Shown piece after piece: positions 1 to 10,748 of a DNA stretch of 64,000 bases (positions within the stretch are counted from its first letter, which is position 1; each line of letters starts with the position of its first letter). The DNA is taken from assembly GCF_016808095.1 (NCBI RefSeq), contig NC_068976.1, forward strand, positions 2,190,001-2,254,000, in the 5' to 3' direction. The position numbers and the translations under genes are program-made. The DNA comes from Vigna angularis. Taxonomy: Eukaryota; Streptophyta; Magnoliopsida; Fabales; Fabaceae. The notes beneath the pieces were generated by a model. The model made no database searches, was not told the origin of the DNA, and saw nothing but the letters and a program-made list of their open reading frames with translations.

Positions 1-494
1 ATTTCCACCGTGCCTTCATTGTTAACAAAGAAATGTCTTTGTTTAGTAGAGGAACTAATGGAAACCCTAAGGAAACAGTTAACATGAATTTGGTTACGGA
101 AGCTCTGTAGTGTAGGATTTCAAAGGGTAGTTCCAAAGGATCCGAAACTGTATTTAAAGAAAATGCTGGGAGCCACTAATGCGCCCAACTACTCCGTGCC
201 CATCAATAATAAAACATCGAAACCTTTAGAAATTCGTCGCCCATCAAGTCAATGCTTATATTGTTAGAGTTCAACTTCAACTGCATAATAAAGCGTCGAT
301 CGCTTTAGAAATTCATCGTTGCTGTAATTATTTTTTTGGGATATATAAGATTGAAAATTTTAGTTGGGCCTGAAACTGATAAGATTTGATGCACAACTTT
401 ATAAATACTAGATTTGAAAACGCACTCAGGGTTTTCTAAACTGAAGAGTTACAAACCCTAGAAATGTGAAAGACGTTCCAGAATCTGATCAAAT

Positions 495-812
495 ATGGAT
501 TCTTCATCATCATCAAGAAGAAAATGGAAGGTTGCCCTGATTGCAAGGAATGCTAATCCTATAGGTTGGATTAGTGATGAAGACATTTGACGAAAGCTTT
601 TTAGTCTAAGGAAGATTAAAACTATGGTTTCTCACAGATATCTAAAACTGGTGAGGGTGTTCTACTCCAACTTAAAGATGAGTGATGAAACATTTTGTTC
701 CACAGTCAAGCGGGTTGATATAAAGGTTTGGATTTGTCATCAGCAAGTCTATCCCATATCTGAATCTTGGAGTGCAAACAAAACAAATTTGACAAAAATT
801 GAAGAAGATTAG
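495..812 (+). pseudogene. Plant transposon-protein-like fragment with one in-frame stop
   Basis: A frame opens at ATG 495 (MDSSSSSRRKWKVAL) and runs to the stop at 810-812, broken only by a TGA at 588-590. The TGA is one base change from CGA. The middle part, with the motif VRVFYSNLKMSD, resembles the N-terminal portion of the 'putative plant transposon protein' family of legume and other plant genomes (VKEFYANL-type motif), but it is far shorter than that family. It sits in the internal part of the CACTA-like remnant. Family assignment is by eye and weak; it could be an unrelated fragment. Confidence 0.35.
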
Positions 813-845
813 TGGGCTAAATGGTATGTGGTGAAAATAGATTGT

Positions 846-1240
846 ATGTCAGAATCGCTAAAAAGATTCTTGGGGCTCAAGTAAATTGAAAGCTGACTAC
901 AACAGAAGAATATGGATTTTCATTCTATGATTTTAGTTTTGTAATCAGTGGCTTCTTAAGCCATCTTTTGTTTTGCTGGTTGTAATCATCTTTTGTATGT
1001 CAAAATCACTAAAAAGATTCTTGGGGCTCAAGTAAATTGAAAGTTGACACAGTCATTGACAAAAGACTCTAAGGATTGAAAAATCACCGACAAAATGAAA
1101 AGGAAGGCGATGTGAACAACCAGAAAGGGATCAACAATAATTTTGCAACACAAGAATATGGATTTTTGTTGTTTGATTTTAGTTTTGTAATCAGTGGCTT
1201 CTTAAGCCATCTTTTGTTTTGCTGGTTGTAATCATCTTTT
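846..1240. repeat. Tandem duplication, two diverged units
   Basis: A segment beginning ATGTCAGAATCGCTAAAAAG at 846 is repeated at 997 with few changes. The following block ending in GGTTGTAATCATCTTTTG appears at about 907-995 and again at 1,151-1,240. The second unit holds about 95 bp of extra sequence between its two conserved blocks. No coding potential is evident. Confidence 0.7.
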
Positions 1241-1987
1241 GAATATTAATAAAAATCTCTTTTGCCAATAACATTAGTGAATGGTGATTGAATTGTTTAA
1301 ATTGATTAAATCACTTGTATGATTGTAATTGAAATTTTTAATGTTACATCATTACATTGAATATACCATTGCACTCTTTTTGCAATAGTACGTTGATTAG
1401 TAAAGCTACTCGACGTAATATTAATAGAAAAGTTATGAAACGAAGAGGTTAACGTCGTTTTTCAGACTTCGACGTATTATTGTCAGCCAGATTACTCCCT
1501 TTTTATTTCTTTTTCCTTTAAACCAACAATAAACGTCCAATTTCTTTTTCCTTTATTCGTTAACCAAACCTAAAGGTCGCTCCCTTTTTTTATTTATCCT
1601 TTTTAAATTCAAATAGAACGTCCAACTTTATATGGGAAAACGCAGTTGGTTAGGCTTGATAAATTATGTGTTAGAAACGAAGAGATCCACGTCATATACT
1701 AACACCACTCGACATCCAAGTATATGGGAAAACACTGTTGGTAGGGCATGACAAATGCTACGTTAAAATGAAAAGATACACGTCAATATTGACACCACTC
1801 GATGTCCACTTTATTTGGGAAATACATAGGGACATCCACGTTATTTGGGAAATACATAGGGCCATCATTTTCCTTTAGCATTCGACGTAAAATTATTTGA
1901 AGGATTTCTAAAAGAAATCCATTATTACGTAGGTTCGTTAATGGAAATGAAACAAAGGAAAAACATAATAACACTAAACATAGCAAA

Positions 1988-3001
1988 CAACTAGTGCAGA
2001 AAGGACTTTAGACGTCTGTTATTTTGGGCTTTTAACGTCTGATCTCTGTCCGACGTCTATATAGGTCCGACGTCTATATAGACGTCCGATCCATACAAGT
2101 CAGACGTCTCTGAGGTTGCTCCTTACTCATGGTGATTCGAGTTTACAACTTTATATTTTAGTTGAAGAGAATGTATTGTACATTTTTTTTATTGGATGGT
2201 TTTAAAAATGTAGTAGAGGGAATTGGAGGAGTACAAAACGCAAGAAATCGCCGCCAAAGAACGTCGCCCAAGGACACGAGAATAACTGCACCAAAACCCA
2301 ACGAAAACGCATTTTAATCGGTTCAAATGAAAGATAATGCATCAAAGAGTGATGTAATCGGAGTAAAATTAATTTAAAACGGTGCAAAAGTGAGAAAAAG
2401 AACCAGAAAAGCGTAACCCGTAGAGAAAAAACGCGACGAAGATGATAAACAATGAGTGCGCGTAACGGTTGTCTCGCGTTCACGGTGTTTTAATGCCGAA
2501 ATCTAGACGTCGGTTCCCCCAATTAACAGACGTCTGAAGGGCTTTAGAAGTCAAAGTGGCGCGATCAGACGTCTAAATGGAGTCAAAAAGTAACTTTTTA
2601 AATTTCTGGGTTTAAGGTTTAGACGTCGGTTCCCCCAATTAACAAACGTCTAAAGTGCTTTAGAAGTCGGAGTGGTGGGATCAGACGTCTAAATGGAGTC
2701 AAAAAGTGACTGTTTAAATTTCTGGGTTTAGGGTTGAGACGTCGGTTCCCCCAATTAACAGACTTCTAAAGTGCTTTAGAAGTCAGAGTGGTGGGATCGG
2801 ACGTCTAAATGGAGTCAAAAAGTGACTTTTTAAATTTTTGGGTTTAAGGTTTAGACATCGGTTTCCCCAATAACAGACGTCTAAATAGAATAAAAAAATA
2901 TTTTTTATTAACTTTTTCGTTTAGCTTTCGCGTCTATTCGGGGGAGCCGACGTATATGAGTATTTAGACGTCGGGCCCCTCCATAGCCGACATCTAAATA
3001 G
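1988..3001. mobile_element. CACTA-like terminal fragment rich in GACGTC
   Basis: It begins with ACTAGTGCAGAAAGGAC, which resembles a CACTA terminus of the CACTAGTGCAGAAA type, followed at once by repeated GACGTC palindromes (2,009-2,110) and then by the 116-bp array. A matching right terminus was not found, so the piece is probably truncated. It lies between two copies of another CACTA-like element. The family call rests on terminus style and subterminal repeats only. Confidence 0.4.
2505..2968. repeat. 116-bp tandem array, four units
   Basis: AGACGTCGGTTCCCCCAATT starts at 2,505, 2,621 and 2,737, and a variant (AGACATCGGTTTCC) starts at 2,853, giving an exact 116-bp period. Each unit also carries a downstream CAGACGTCTAAATGG-type block, so each has several near-palindromic GACGTC sites. 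The last unit degenerates after about 2,890. This has the look of subterminal transposase-binding repeats amplified in tandem. Confidence 0.8.
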
Positions 3002-4939
3002 TTGTTTTATTTACAAAAAATGCCATCGATCATTTTTTACGTTGGATATTCGACGAAAATATCTATGGAATTGTTAAAATGTAGAAGGATTTTTGTGAAT
3101 GGAGGTTGTAGCGTTTTGAAAGGGTGCAAAATCCAAATTTTTCAACCTTTTTCTTTGGATGTCTATCACTCTTTCAAGCTCTTCGCCATGACGCACTCTT
3201 TCAAGCAATTCGCCATGACAAAGAATCAAACCACAAGGAAATTACTCGCTTTGGTGAACTTGAAAGAAATGATAGAGAAACAGAGAAGAACGTTAACAGA
3301 TTGTTACGAGATATTTAGTGAATGGAGGTTGTAGCGTTTTGAAAGGGTTAACATGAATTTGTTTATGGAAGTTCTGTAGTTTAATGAAGGAGGAGTAGCA
3401 TTTTGAAAGGATGCGAAATCCAAATCTTTCAACCTTTTCCTTTGGTTTTCTATAATCCTTCAAGTTTTTTTGAGTCCTTGAAGGAGATAACAGAAAACAC
3501 AAAGAAAAAAATTAACAGATGGACTTCATAGCAAAAATTTTATAAATAGATGTCTACAAGTAATCTAAGGCTGTGAAACTGTATTTATAGAAAAAAGGAA
3601 TGACTGTTGGGAAAGGCCTGATGTGGGGTGACCTTTGGCTTCAATAATAAAAGGCAGTCCAAAGGCAAAAGGTTGTTACAAGAAATTTTATAAATGGATG
3701 TTTACATAAATAATTACTGTTGGGAAAGGCCTGATATGGGCCTGATATGGGCTTCAATAATAAAAGACAGTCTACTTAAATGATATATGGGAACATGTAG
3801 TTTGCTGCTAGAAACGAAGAGGTTGACGTCAATTTCTTCAGACTTCCAAAGTGTCTTTTTGGTTTAATTCTTTTTTTATTTTAATCCAACACTAAACGTC
3901 GGATTCCTTGGGTATTTGACGTATTATTCGTTATCCAAGGCAAAGGTCGCTCTCTTTTTTCTTTTTCCTTTTTAAATTCCCATAGAACGTCTAACTCTAG
4001 GGGACTTCGACGTGAAAGGCATTTGAGAGGTTCTCTGTTCTATTATGGGACGTTGAACTTTGATGTTATATGCGAGTACGGCACGTCAAAGCCAAATACC
4101 CACATAATTTAACTTCGCTTAATAAAACGTCGAAGCCACGAGACAAAGACATTTTTTCGTTTGGTTTAGAAGCAAAAATTAAAAACATAATTTATGGAAA
4201 ATACAACGTCCAACGCAAAGAAGAATTCGACGTTCTGTGGTTGGTTTAAAAGAAAAAGAAAAAATAATAAAAAAGGAACTAAATAACAAATCATCTAAGC
4301 TAGTTTAAAACTGACATTTTATGGGTTTATTTAAATGAAAAATAAACAAATAACTGCTAGCTGTAATATATAACGTCCTTCTTTTGTTACGGTTGACATC
4401 ATATTAATTAAATCAATATTTAGTATTTATTTATTTTGTATTGGACGTCGACTGCTTCCTTATGGACGTTATGTGATTACGACCAACACGTCCAACCACA
4501 ACTTGTTTGACGTTCTGTATTATTTTAAACGTCGACCCCATAAAGTGTGGGACGTTCTGTTTGGTTTATAAGAGAAAAGAAATAAAGAATAATTAAGGGA
4601 TTTACTCTTTGGCTTCATGCTGGCATATAACACGTCGAATATTTGTCATTGTTGACGTCAAATGTGGGTAGGAGTAATATTGCTGGAAGCAAACCACTAT
4701 TTCTTTATTTTTTTATTTTAAATTGAACGTTAGATGTTTCTTAAGTTGACGTTATGTGATTGTTTTACGTCGATCTTGGCCTTATTTGACGTTAATACAT
4801 TTTAGACGGCGCACTACTTTAGTAATTGACGTGGAGCAAATCAATTTATTTACGACAATGCCACCGGTCATTTTTAACGTTGGATATTGAGTGCTACGAC
4901 GTTGAACACGTGACGTTATACGCTGTTTTTCCACTAGTG
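3002..4939. mobile_element. CACTA-like element remnant, copy 2, with right terminus
   Basis: The right end reads TTTTTCCACTAGTG (ending at 4,939), the inverse of a CACTAGTGGAAAAA terminus. The preceding kilobase (3,815-4,930) is studded with GACGT/ACGTC motifs. Internal sequence repeats the copy-1 material upstream. A block beginning GTGAATGGAGGTTGTAGCG occurs at about 3,094 and 3,319, with a variant at about 3,383. The motif TTTACGTTGGATATT at about 3,036 has a partner at about 4,876. No transposase coding sequence is seen, so this is non-autonomous or degenerate. Confidence 0.5.
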
Positions 4940-5516
4940 TATATTTCCATCTATTGAAATAAATAGAACATTATATATGAACCTTGTGATTTCCATTTTT
5001 CAATCTATAGCTTTCTTCTTGTACTTCGTAACTTTCTTTTTTCTTCTTTATGCCATCTAATTTTTTGTCTTATAAATATATTTTCAAATTCTATAATTTG
5101 ATAATAAAAAATGATTTTCAAATTGTATAATAATTTACTAGTAGACAAATGAAATTGAAATTATATAATCTAATATATATATATATATATATATGCACAT
5201 ATATATATTTTTAAAAAATTATTTTTAAATTTATGCAGTTATTAAGTTTTGAATTATATAATAAAAAATAAAATAAAATAAAATTATAAAAGTACAGGAA
5301 AAAAAGGTACGAAGGTGTAGGAAGAACGTGCATTTTCAATATTAACAATTTGAGTGTTACTTCCTCCATCACCACAGAGTGTTTCCTACACCTCTCCATT
5401 TCTCTTTTGCCCTTCCATATTTAATGTGGTGGTTAAAAATTTGAACTTTCTCCAACTTCCAACCACTCCATTAATGATTCCCACCCATATGTGAACGCAC
5501 CCCCACACTCCACCAC
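4940..5516. other. AT-rich spacer with a dinucleotide run and a MITE-like patch
   Basis: No gene is seen. A (TA)n run occupies about 5,172-5,194. The patch at about 5,300-5,430, with a TTACTTCCTCCATCACC-type string, resembles the reverse complement of 11,330-11,400, which suggests two inverted copies of one short repeat. Confidence 0.45.
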
Positions 5517-6308
5517 TGTTAAAACTTATTGGCAAGTATACCAAATCGTTCAAGTAATACAAAATACTAAGATCAAGTATCGTTTCCCAAAAGACTCGCA
5601 TAATACTAGTTAACTGAACTATTAACAACTCATAGACTCAAGAACAACATATCAAATTGAAAAACAAGTGCAAAGAAGATAAAATTTCAACTATACAAGT
5701 TTGAACTTTGGTGTTTGAAGACACTTAAAGATGTACTAGACTAGAAATGGTATGAAATGACATTGTTAAGGTTAGTTTTCACTTATTCAATTTGTGCATA
5801 CACAATTTCATCTCCTCTCCATCAAATTACTAAAATCAATCCACAAAATTACTCTAGCCCTAATTTCTCAAGTGAAAGAGCCTAGTTTTTCCCTATTAAA
5901 CTCCAATTTCTTGGAAAATCTAACAAGCAAAACCCGCATTAAGAACTAGGATCTAAGACAACAAGTGAATCATCTTCCATTCCTAGAATCAATGAACCAC
6001 TAGGACTCTTGTTTCAGTTCTAGATTACACAAGATACATTCCCATACCCATGAATCAAAGATCAAGCCATGAACATTTCTATTACATGCAAGCTTTAAGA
6101 ATAACAAGAATACTAGCAATTGATAGAAAAGACATAAATATATTCAAATCATTCATCAAATACATAAGAGTTCAAAGGTTACATCTATCCCCCACAAGAT
6201 GGGTTTGGCTCTCCATTTCCATGGAGAGCCCTAGAGCTTACAAAATGGCCATGGAAGAAGAAGAAGAACCCAAAGAGGAAGAAGGGAGTGTTACCACAAA
6301 CCCTAACA
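5517..6308. repeat. Repeat-like flank split by CACTA element A (left half)
   Basis: The sequence starts TGTTAAAACTTATTGGCAAG and reads like a dispersed legume repeat, perhaps an LTR, with no open frame of note. It is interrupted at 6,308 by element A, and the continuation should be at 9,297-9,720. I could not find a partner copy or a target duplication in this window, so the retroelement interpretation is only a suspicion. Confidence 0.25.
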
Positions 6309-6324
6309 CACTACAAAAAAGTAG

Positions 6325-6545
6325 GGAATTACCGAAGGCCATAAGCCCTCGGAAATTGCCAAAAGCCGTCGATAATGGATGTTTACCGAAGGCCTATCGA
6401 CGGCCTAAAATCCTTCGGTAAATCGCTTGTCGCTAACCATTACCGAGGGCTTCCGCCCTTCGGTAATTACCGAGGGCCATAAGCCTTCGGTAAGCCCTCG
6501 GTAATTACCGAAGGGCAAAAGCCCTCGGTAATTTCCAAAGGGCCA
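6325..6545. repeat. Subterminal TTACCGAAGG inverted-repeat cluster, left arm of element A
   Basis: At least eight copies of ACCGAAGG, ACCGAGGG or their complements occur in about 220 bp, several paired as hairpins such as TTACCGAAGGGCAAAAGCCC followed by TCGGTAA. In CACTA elements such repeats bind the TNPA-type protein (family knowledge). Confidence 0.8.
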
Positions 6546-8349
6546 AAGCACACATACGTAGCCACTCTTTTATTCCTTTTGCCTCAATTGATTGCAAAGA
6601 AATAAATTATGAAAAGAAGCCAAAAGCACACGGCCTAGGGCCCATGAAGGAGCAAACAATCAACAAAGTTGGAATTAAAATTGGGAGCCACCAGCTTTGT
6701 TTTCTTTTACTGAAGTAAGGCAAAACCGTGGAAATGCATGGCAGCAGAGCACACAGCAGCCACGTCCAAGGAAGCTTACGGCCTTCACAAAACCAAAATA
6801 ACACCCAAGCTCCATCACGGCTGGAAGGAACACTTCACCACTCTTGAATGGCTCTCGGTTCAAACTGCAAAATGGAAGATGGACTTGGTATCATGTGGAG
6901 TGTTCACGGTTGTCTCAATATTATTTGGAAGAAAGAAATGTATTCATGGACCCAAGTCATTCCAGCTGGAAGAAGTAATGCACACAAGGTTTGAAGTAAA
7001 CAAGTGATAGTTCAGGATTTACCCCTTTCATCAGAGAAGTCACGGCAATAAAGATAAAAAAAACACACACGGCCCTTGGACAACTAATTAGCATTCAGCA
7101 AAACGTATGTTGGGATAAAAAGCGGGAGCAGCCACTGAAGGGAATATTATCTTCACTGAAAAGCTTGGCAGAAGACATGGAGAGGGGGGGCCATGATTGA
7201 ACGGAAGAGATGGCCAATAGCTGGCTGTTTTTCCCTTTAAAAATGAAGAGACACACAAGAGGAAGACTGCCTACTGGGAGTTTGGACACTACTCTTAGTA
7301 CACACATTCACGGACACACTCTTTGGGGGAACGTTTTGGAAAGTTACTGGGAAGCTTTTGTGGCTGGGAGGTTCTGGATGTTACACAGATGCTGGATGCT
7401 GCTCTTGGATGGAGTTCTCTGCAGAAAAACAATTTGGTTGTAGGGCAATGAGCAGGGGAGGGATAAGTTTGGTTGTTCGGTTTTGCTAAAATGATGAAGT
7501 GTTGAACGGTGGCAAAGTGAGTGGTTATTGAGAGCAAATCATTCATTAAAACTCTGAAAAGCATTGCCATGAAGCCTAGCTCATACGGTTATGAATAAAA
7601 AAATTGAAAGTGGAAAGTATGTGTCACAGTTTTGGAAAAGAAAAGGAAGTGGGTTTTGGCTTTGAATATTGCTTGAATATTGCATGGTTCCTATTAGTTC
7701 ACGGTTTTTGGGGAGAGAAAGAAGTGTATTTTAATCATTTGTGAAGCTCATGGTGCAACACGTTTGTTTATTCTATTTCTTTCTTTGGATGTAAAGCTTG
7801 TTGATTAGATGGGAGTAGGTAGTGGAAGTGGTGATTCACGGCTGGAAGAAAACAGAATTGTCTTTCTTGTTTGAGATTGAAGAAGTGATTAGATGTGGTA
7901 GGTCTACGGTGATAATTTGGAGAGAAGAAGTCTTATTCATATGCTTGGAGAATGAAGCACATGCATAGGTGTTGGTTGGGTGCTCGGGAATTGCTTTAGA
8001 GTAGAAGGGAAAATTCTTTTGGATGAGAATAAGAAGATGTACACGGAAGTGGAGCTCTTTTTTTACTGCACCGAAGAACCATACATCTAATTTGGAATTA
8101 CTAGTTGCTCCAATGTCCATTACTTCATAGTTTTTTTAATGGAACTTATTCCAATTGAATTCTTGCTGGAAGACCAAAGCCGTGAGATACCATGTGAAGA
8201 AGCAATCAACTTTGGCATTAGAATAGAATATTAAAATTGGTTTTATGCGGAAGAATACTTTGGAGGTAATTGGTTGGATGTATGTAGGTGAGGTAGTGTG
8301 TAGGGTTACGTGTGGGAAGCTTAAAAAGCCACGGCAGAGGACTTTCAGA
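6546..8349. other. Interior of CACTA element A, no recognised gene
   Basis: The region is moderately GC-richer than its surroundings and contains several short overlapping frames on both strands, none with a motif I recognise. Strings such as CACGGCTGGAAG recur. It may be captured promoter or UTR sequence, but nothing here supports a specific source. Confidence 0.4.
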
Positions 8350-8486
8350 AGTTTTCCAAGTGATCCAAACAAAGCCTCTAATAAGTAATGAATCAGAAGG
8401 GAAGATGCCTAGCAGAATCAAAGGTGACATTGACTTTCAAGATGTTCACTTTTCCTACCCATCACGCCCAGACAAACCAATCCAAA
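8350..8486 (+). pseudogene. ABCB-type (P-glycoprotein/MDR-like) transporter exon fragment
   Basis: The translated segment contains FQVIQTKPLISN and GDIDFQDVHFSYPSRPDKPI. Together they match the linker between the transmembrane domain and nucleotide-binding domain of plant ABC transporter B family proteins, where an F-x-x-I motif is followed by G-x-I-x-F-x-x-V-x-F-x-YPSRPD. The Walker A motif that should follow within about 25 residues is absent, so the coding match stops right after YPSRPD. It lies inside element A and is best read as a transduplicated exon piece. It cannot encode a transporter. Confidence 0.7.
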
Positions 8487-9169
8487 CTAAAAGAGGAACT
8501 TCTAAATGCAGTTAACTACAGCGGTGGAAGATAGCAAACCTGATAAAAAGCTCCACAGCACCCTCTGCAATGGCAGACCCAGCCCAACTACACCACCAGT
8601 TAAAGCAACGTCCACAACACGTCACCACCGCAATGCCCTCCTCACGCTATCCACGAAGCACCACCCCTGCTGCCACAACCACAATCCAATATAGAATGAC
8701 TTGCAAGGAATTGCAAGAATTTGGAAGCACGAAAACAAATACAAATCAATTAAGGAGGAAGCCCCAAACCTAAAATTCAAATGAACAGAACACTAACCTC
8801 ACGGCAATCCTAGCGGGAACACCCTCCCTACTCCACGACAGCCGCAATAAATGCCCCAATCACCGCCCACCAACACCCTTCCCGGAGAATCCCTCAACAA
8901 CACCTCCAAGCCTACCGAATGAAGATGACACCTCAGTCACCAACCCTCCTACTCCACGCCAGTCGCCTCAGTCACCAACCGTCCTCAAACCGTCAACGAC
9001 AACCACTGTCACGCCGCCTCACTAACACGACCGAATGAAGGATGAGCTCGACGGACAACTGTGACGACAGAGACAATGCGCCTGAGGAGATGACTCGCAG
9101 GGAGAGGGAAATAGGCTTTCGAGCTCGAAATGGGAGAGGGAAATCAGAAGTTTTGGTTTTAATTCACCC

Positions 9170-9292
9170 TCAAACATACCGACGGCCTAGGACCCTCGAT
9201 AATATTATAACTGACCTTCGGTAAATTACTTTTACCGAAGGCCGTGAGGCCGTCTGTAAATACCCTTCGGTAAACCAGCAATTTCTTGTAGT
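9170..9292. repeat. Subterminal TTACCGAAGG repeats, right arm of element A
   Basis: ACCGACGGCC, CCTTCGGTAAATT, TTTTACCGAAGGCC and CCCTTCGGTAAACC occur in sequence just before the terminal TTCTTGTAGTG, mirroring the left arm. Confidence 0.75.
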
Positions 9293-9296
9293 GACA

Positions 9297-9720
9297 GCCC
9301 TCCAAGCCATCCTCTAAGTGAAATCGCGCCTCCAAACCACCAAAGACTCAAACCCCTTTGCGTTTTAGGGTTAAATAAGCTAAAGTTTGCCACATAAGCA
9401 AAATTGGCGCTCAGCGCGACCTCTAAAGAACTGGATGGCGCTTAGCGCCCTGGCTGGGGTGCCCAAGCGAGTTTGCGAAGCAAATGGAACTCAGCGCCCC
9501 TGAAGGGGCGCCCGGGCGCAAAATTCTGGAAATATCTAGATTTTCACCGCTCAGTAGTAGCCCAGCGACAGCCTAGCGGCAACTCAGCGGTAGCCTAGCG
9601 ATAGCTCAACGGCAACATTCCAAAACTCTCTTTTTTTGTTGTTTTGTTGCTTTTGTGGCTGGTTCAGTTCTCTACATTGGTGGAGGTTCTTCCAAGCACA
9701 ATATTAGCTACAAAATAAGG
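9297..9720. repeat. Repeat-like flank split by CACTA element A (right half) with AGCG-rich part
   Basis: This should be the continuation of 5,517-6,308. From about 9,410 to 9,610 it is rich in CAGCGC/AGCGGCAAC-type strings, for example GCCTAGCGATAGCTCAACGG after GCCTAGCGGCAACTCAGCGG, an imperfect array of about 20 bp. No coding sequence is recognised. Confidence 0.35.
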
Positions 9721-10550
9721 GGATTAGTGATGAATTTATATCAATGTAGCCCAAAATATAAATAACATTAAAACAAGGTTAAAAAAGAGGATATAAGTAA
9801 GTAATACGCTAAATGGGAGCTGATTTTGTCTCTAAAATGAACCTCAGATAATGGTAAGAGTTACCGTTATCAACCACTTCCACGAAAATCAAATTCCTCT
9901 TCTTTTCCTTTTCCCTATAACTATTGTTCTTTAAAAATAAAACAATTCAAAACAAAATCAATTAACTTTAATTAAATTAATAATAATTAATTCATTAAAT
10001 AAAACAAAATTAATTTAATCATAACTACATAATTTACTTTAAATATAATTACTTAACTTTAAAAGTATCTAAAAATTAATTTACTTTAAATATAATTACT
10101 TTTACTTTTATCTATTTTACTTTTTATATTTTAAAACTCTAATCCCTTTTCACTTTCACTCTTTCTCTCTCTCGCAAGCCTGCACCTCCCACCCCTCCAC
10201 CCCACTTTCACTTTCTCCATTAACATCATTCTCCATTTCTAGCTTGTCTTCATTCTTTATTCTCGTGGTACATTGGTGATTCATGGCGGTTCGTGGCGGT
10301 GATAGTTCAATCAAATGGTGGTTCGTGCATAACGAAAGTCGGATATTCGTTTGACCTTGAACGAATACCGACATTCGTAAATGGATATGGACATCCGTTT
10401 TGGATTCTTACCCACTTACACCACTCACACTACAGTTCATATGGACAAAGGTAAGGGATTTGACAAAAAGTAAATCTCATGTTTTACATGCGCGAGACTG
10501 TACATTTGAAATTAGAGAATCCAAAATAATTTTTTCATTTACTTGTGTAG
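9721..10550. other. AT-rich stretch, no gene recognised
   Basis: A run of short A/T tracts to about 10,140 is followed by a pyrimidine-rich patch (10,145-10,230, CTCTTTCTCTCTCTCGC). No convincing open frame is present. Confidence 0.4.
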
Positions 10551-10748
10551 GTGGATGAGCCATCAAAATATGGTGTGGTTGTTATGGAAGAGAATTTTAG
10601 TGAATTTCAAGGATTTGGGAATATTACTATAGAGGGAACTGCTTTTGGCTTCTCAAATTCAGATCAGCAGCTGAGTGGTAGTAGGTTGTCAACTGCTGTT
10701 ACCCCCAAACAATTTCCAGGCAGGAGGAAACCCTTTCGGATGATCTGA
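10551..10748 (+). pseudogene. Chimeric exon scrap: GDP-mannose pyrophosphorylase-like start, unknown remainder
   Basis: A splice acceptor (TTGTGTAG) is followed by codons reading VDEPSKYGVVVMEEN, which matches the highly conserved motif of plant mannose-1-phosphate guanylyltransferase (GMPP/CYT1). That enzyme makes GDP-mannose for ascorbate and cell-wall synthesis. The following residues (FSEFQGFGNITIEG and then PKQFPGRRKPFRMI) do not look like GMPP, and the frame ends at 748. The match is therefore only about 15 residues, joined to sequence I do not recognise. It suggests a captured or broken gene piece; a chance fusion cannot be excluded. Confidence 0.4.

Larger units (their letters stand above)
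1..1994. repeat. CACTA-like element remnant, copy 1 (internal part plus GACGT-rich subterminal part)
   Basis: The stretch from about 1,380 to 1,985 is dense in ACGTC/GACGT motifs, as in CACTA subterminal regions. The block at 1,437-1,635 is repeated in the same orientation at 3,815-4,006, and sequence at about 60-180 recurs at about 3,340-3,600, so this is one of two diverged copies of one element. A 31-bp doublet around TTTGGGAAATACATAGGG lies at 1,805-1,862. The element starts before the window. Its right end is unclear; an ACTAGTG at about 1,989 may be the terminus. Assignment to CACTA is an inference from subterminal structure. Confidence 0.45.
6309..9293. mobile_element. CACTA element A, non-autonomous, with captured gene fragment
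   Basis: The left end is CACTACAAAAAAGTAGGG and the right end is ATTTCTTGTAGTG, the expected inverted CACTACAAGAAAT terminus. Both sides are flanked by ACA (6,306-6,308 and 9,294-9,296), the 3-bp duplication typical of CACTA/En-Spm elements. Subterminal TTACCGAAGG/CCTTCGGTAA repeats lie at 6,328-6,540 and about 9,170-9,290. The interior shows no TNP2 or TNP1 coding sequence, so it needs transposase in trans. It carries an ABC transporter fragment near 8,350. Element C at 54,307 uses the same subterminal motif and is a relative. Confidence 0.85.

Noticed and set aside
5517..9720. Flanks of element A as one LTR
   Set aside because: It starts with TG and looks repeat-like, but no second copy, CA end or target duplication could be shown.
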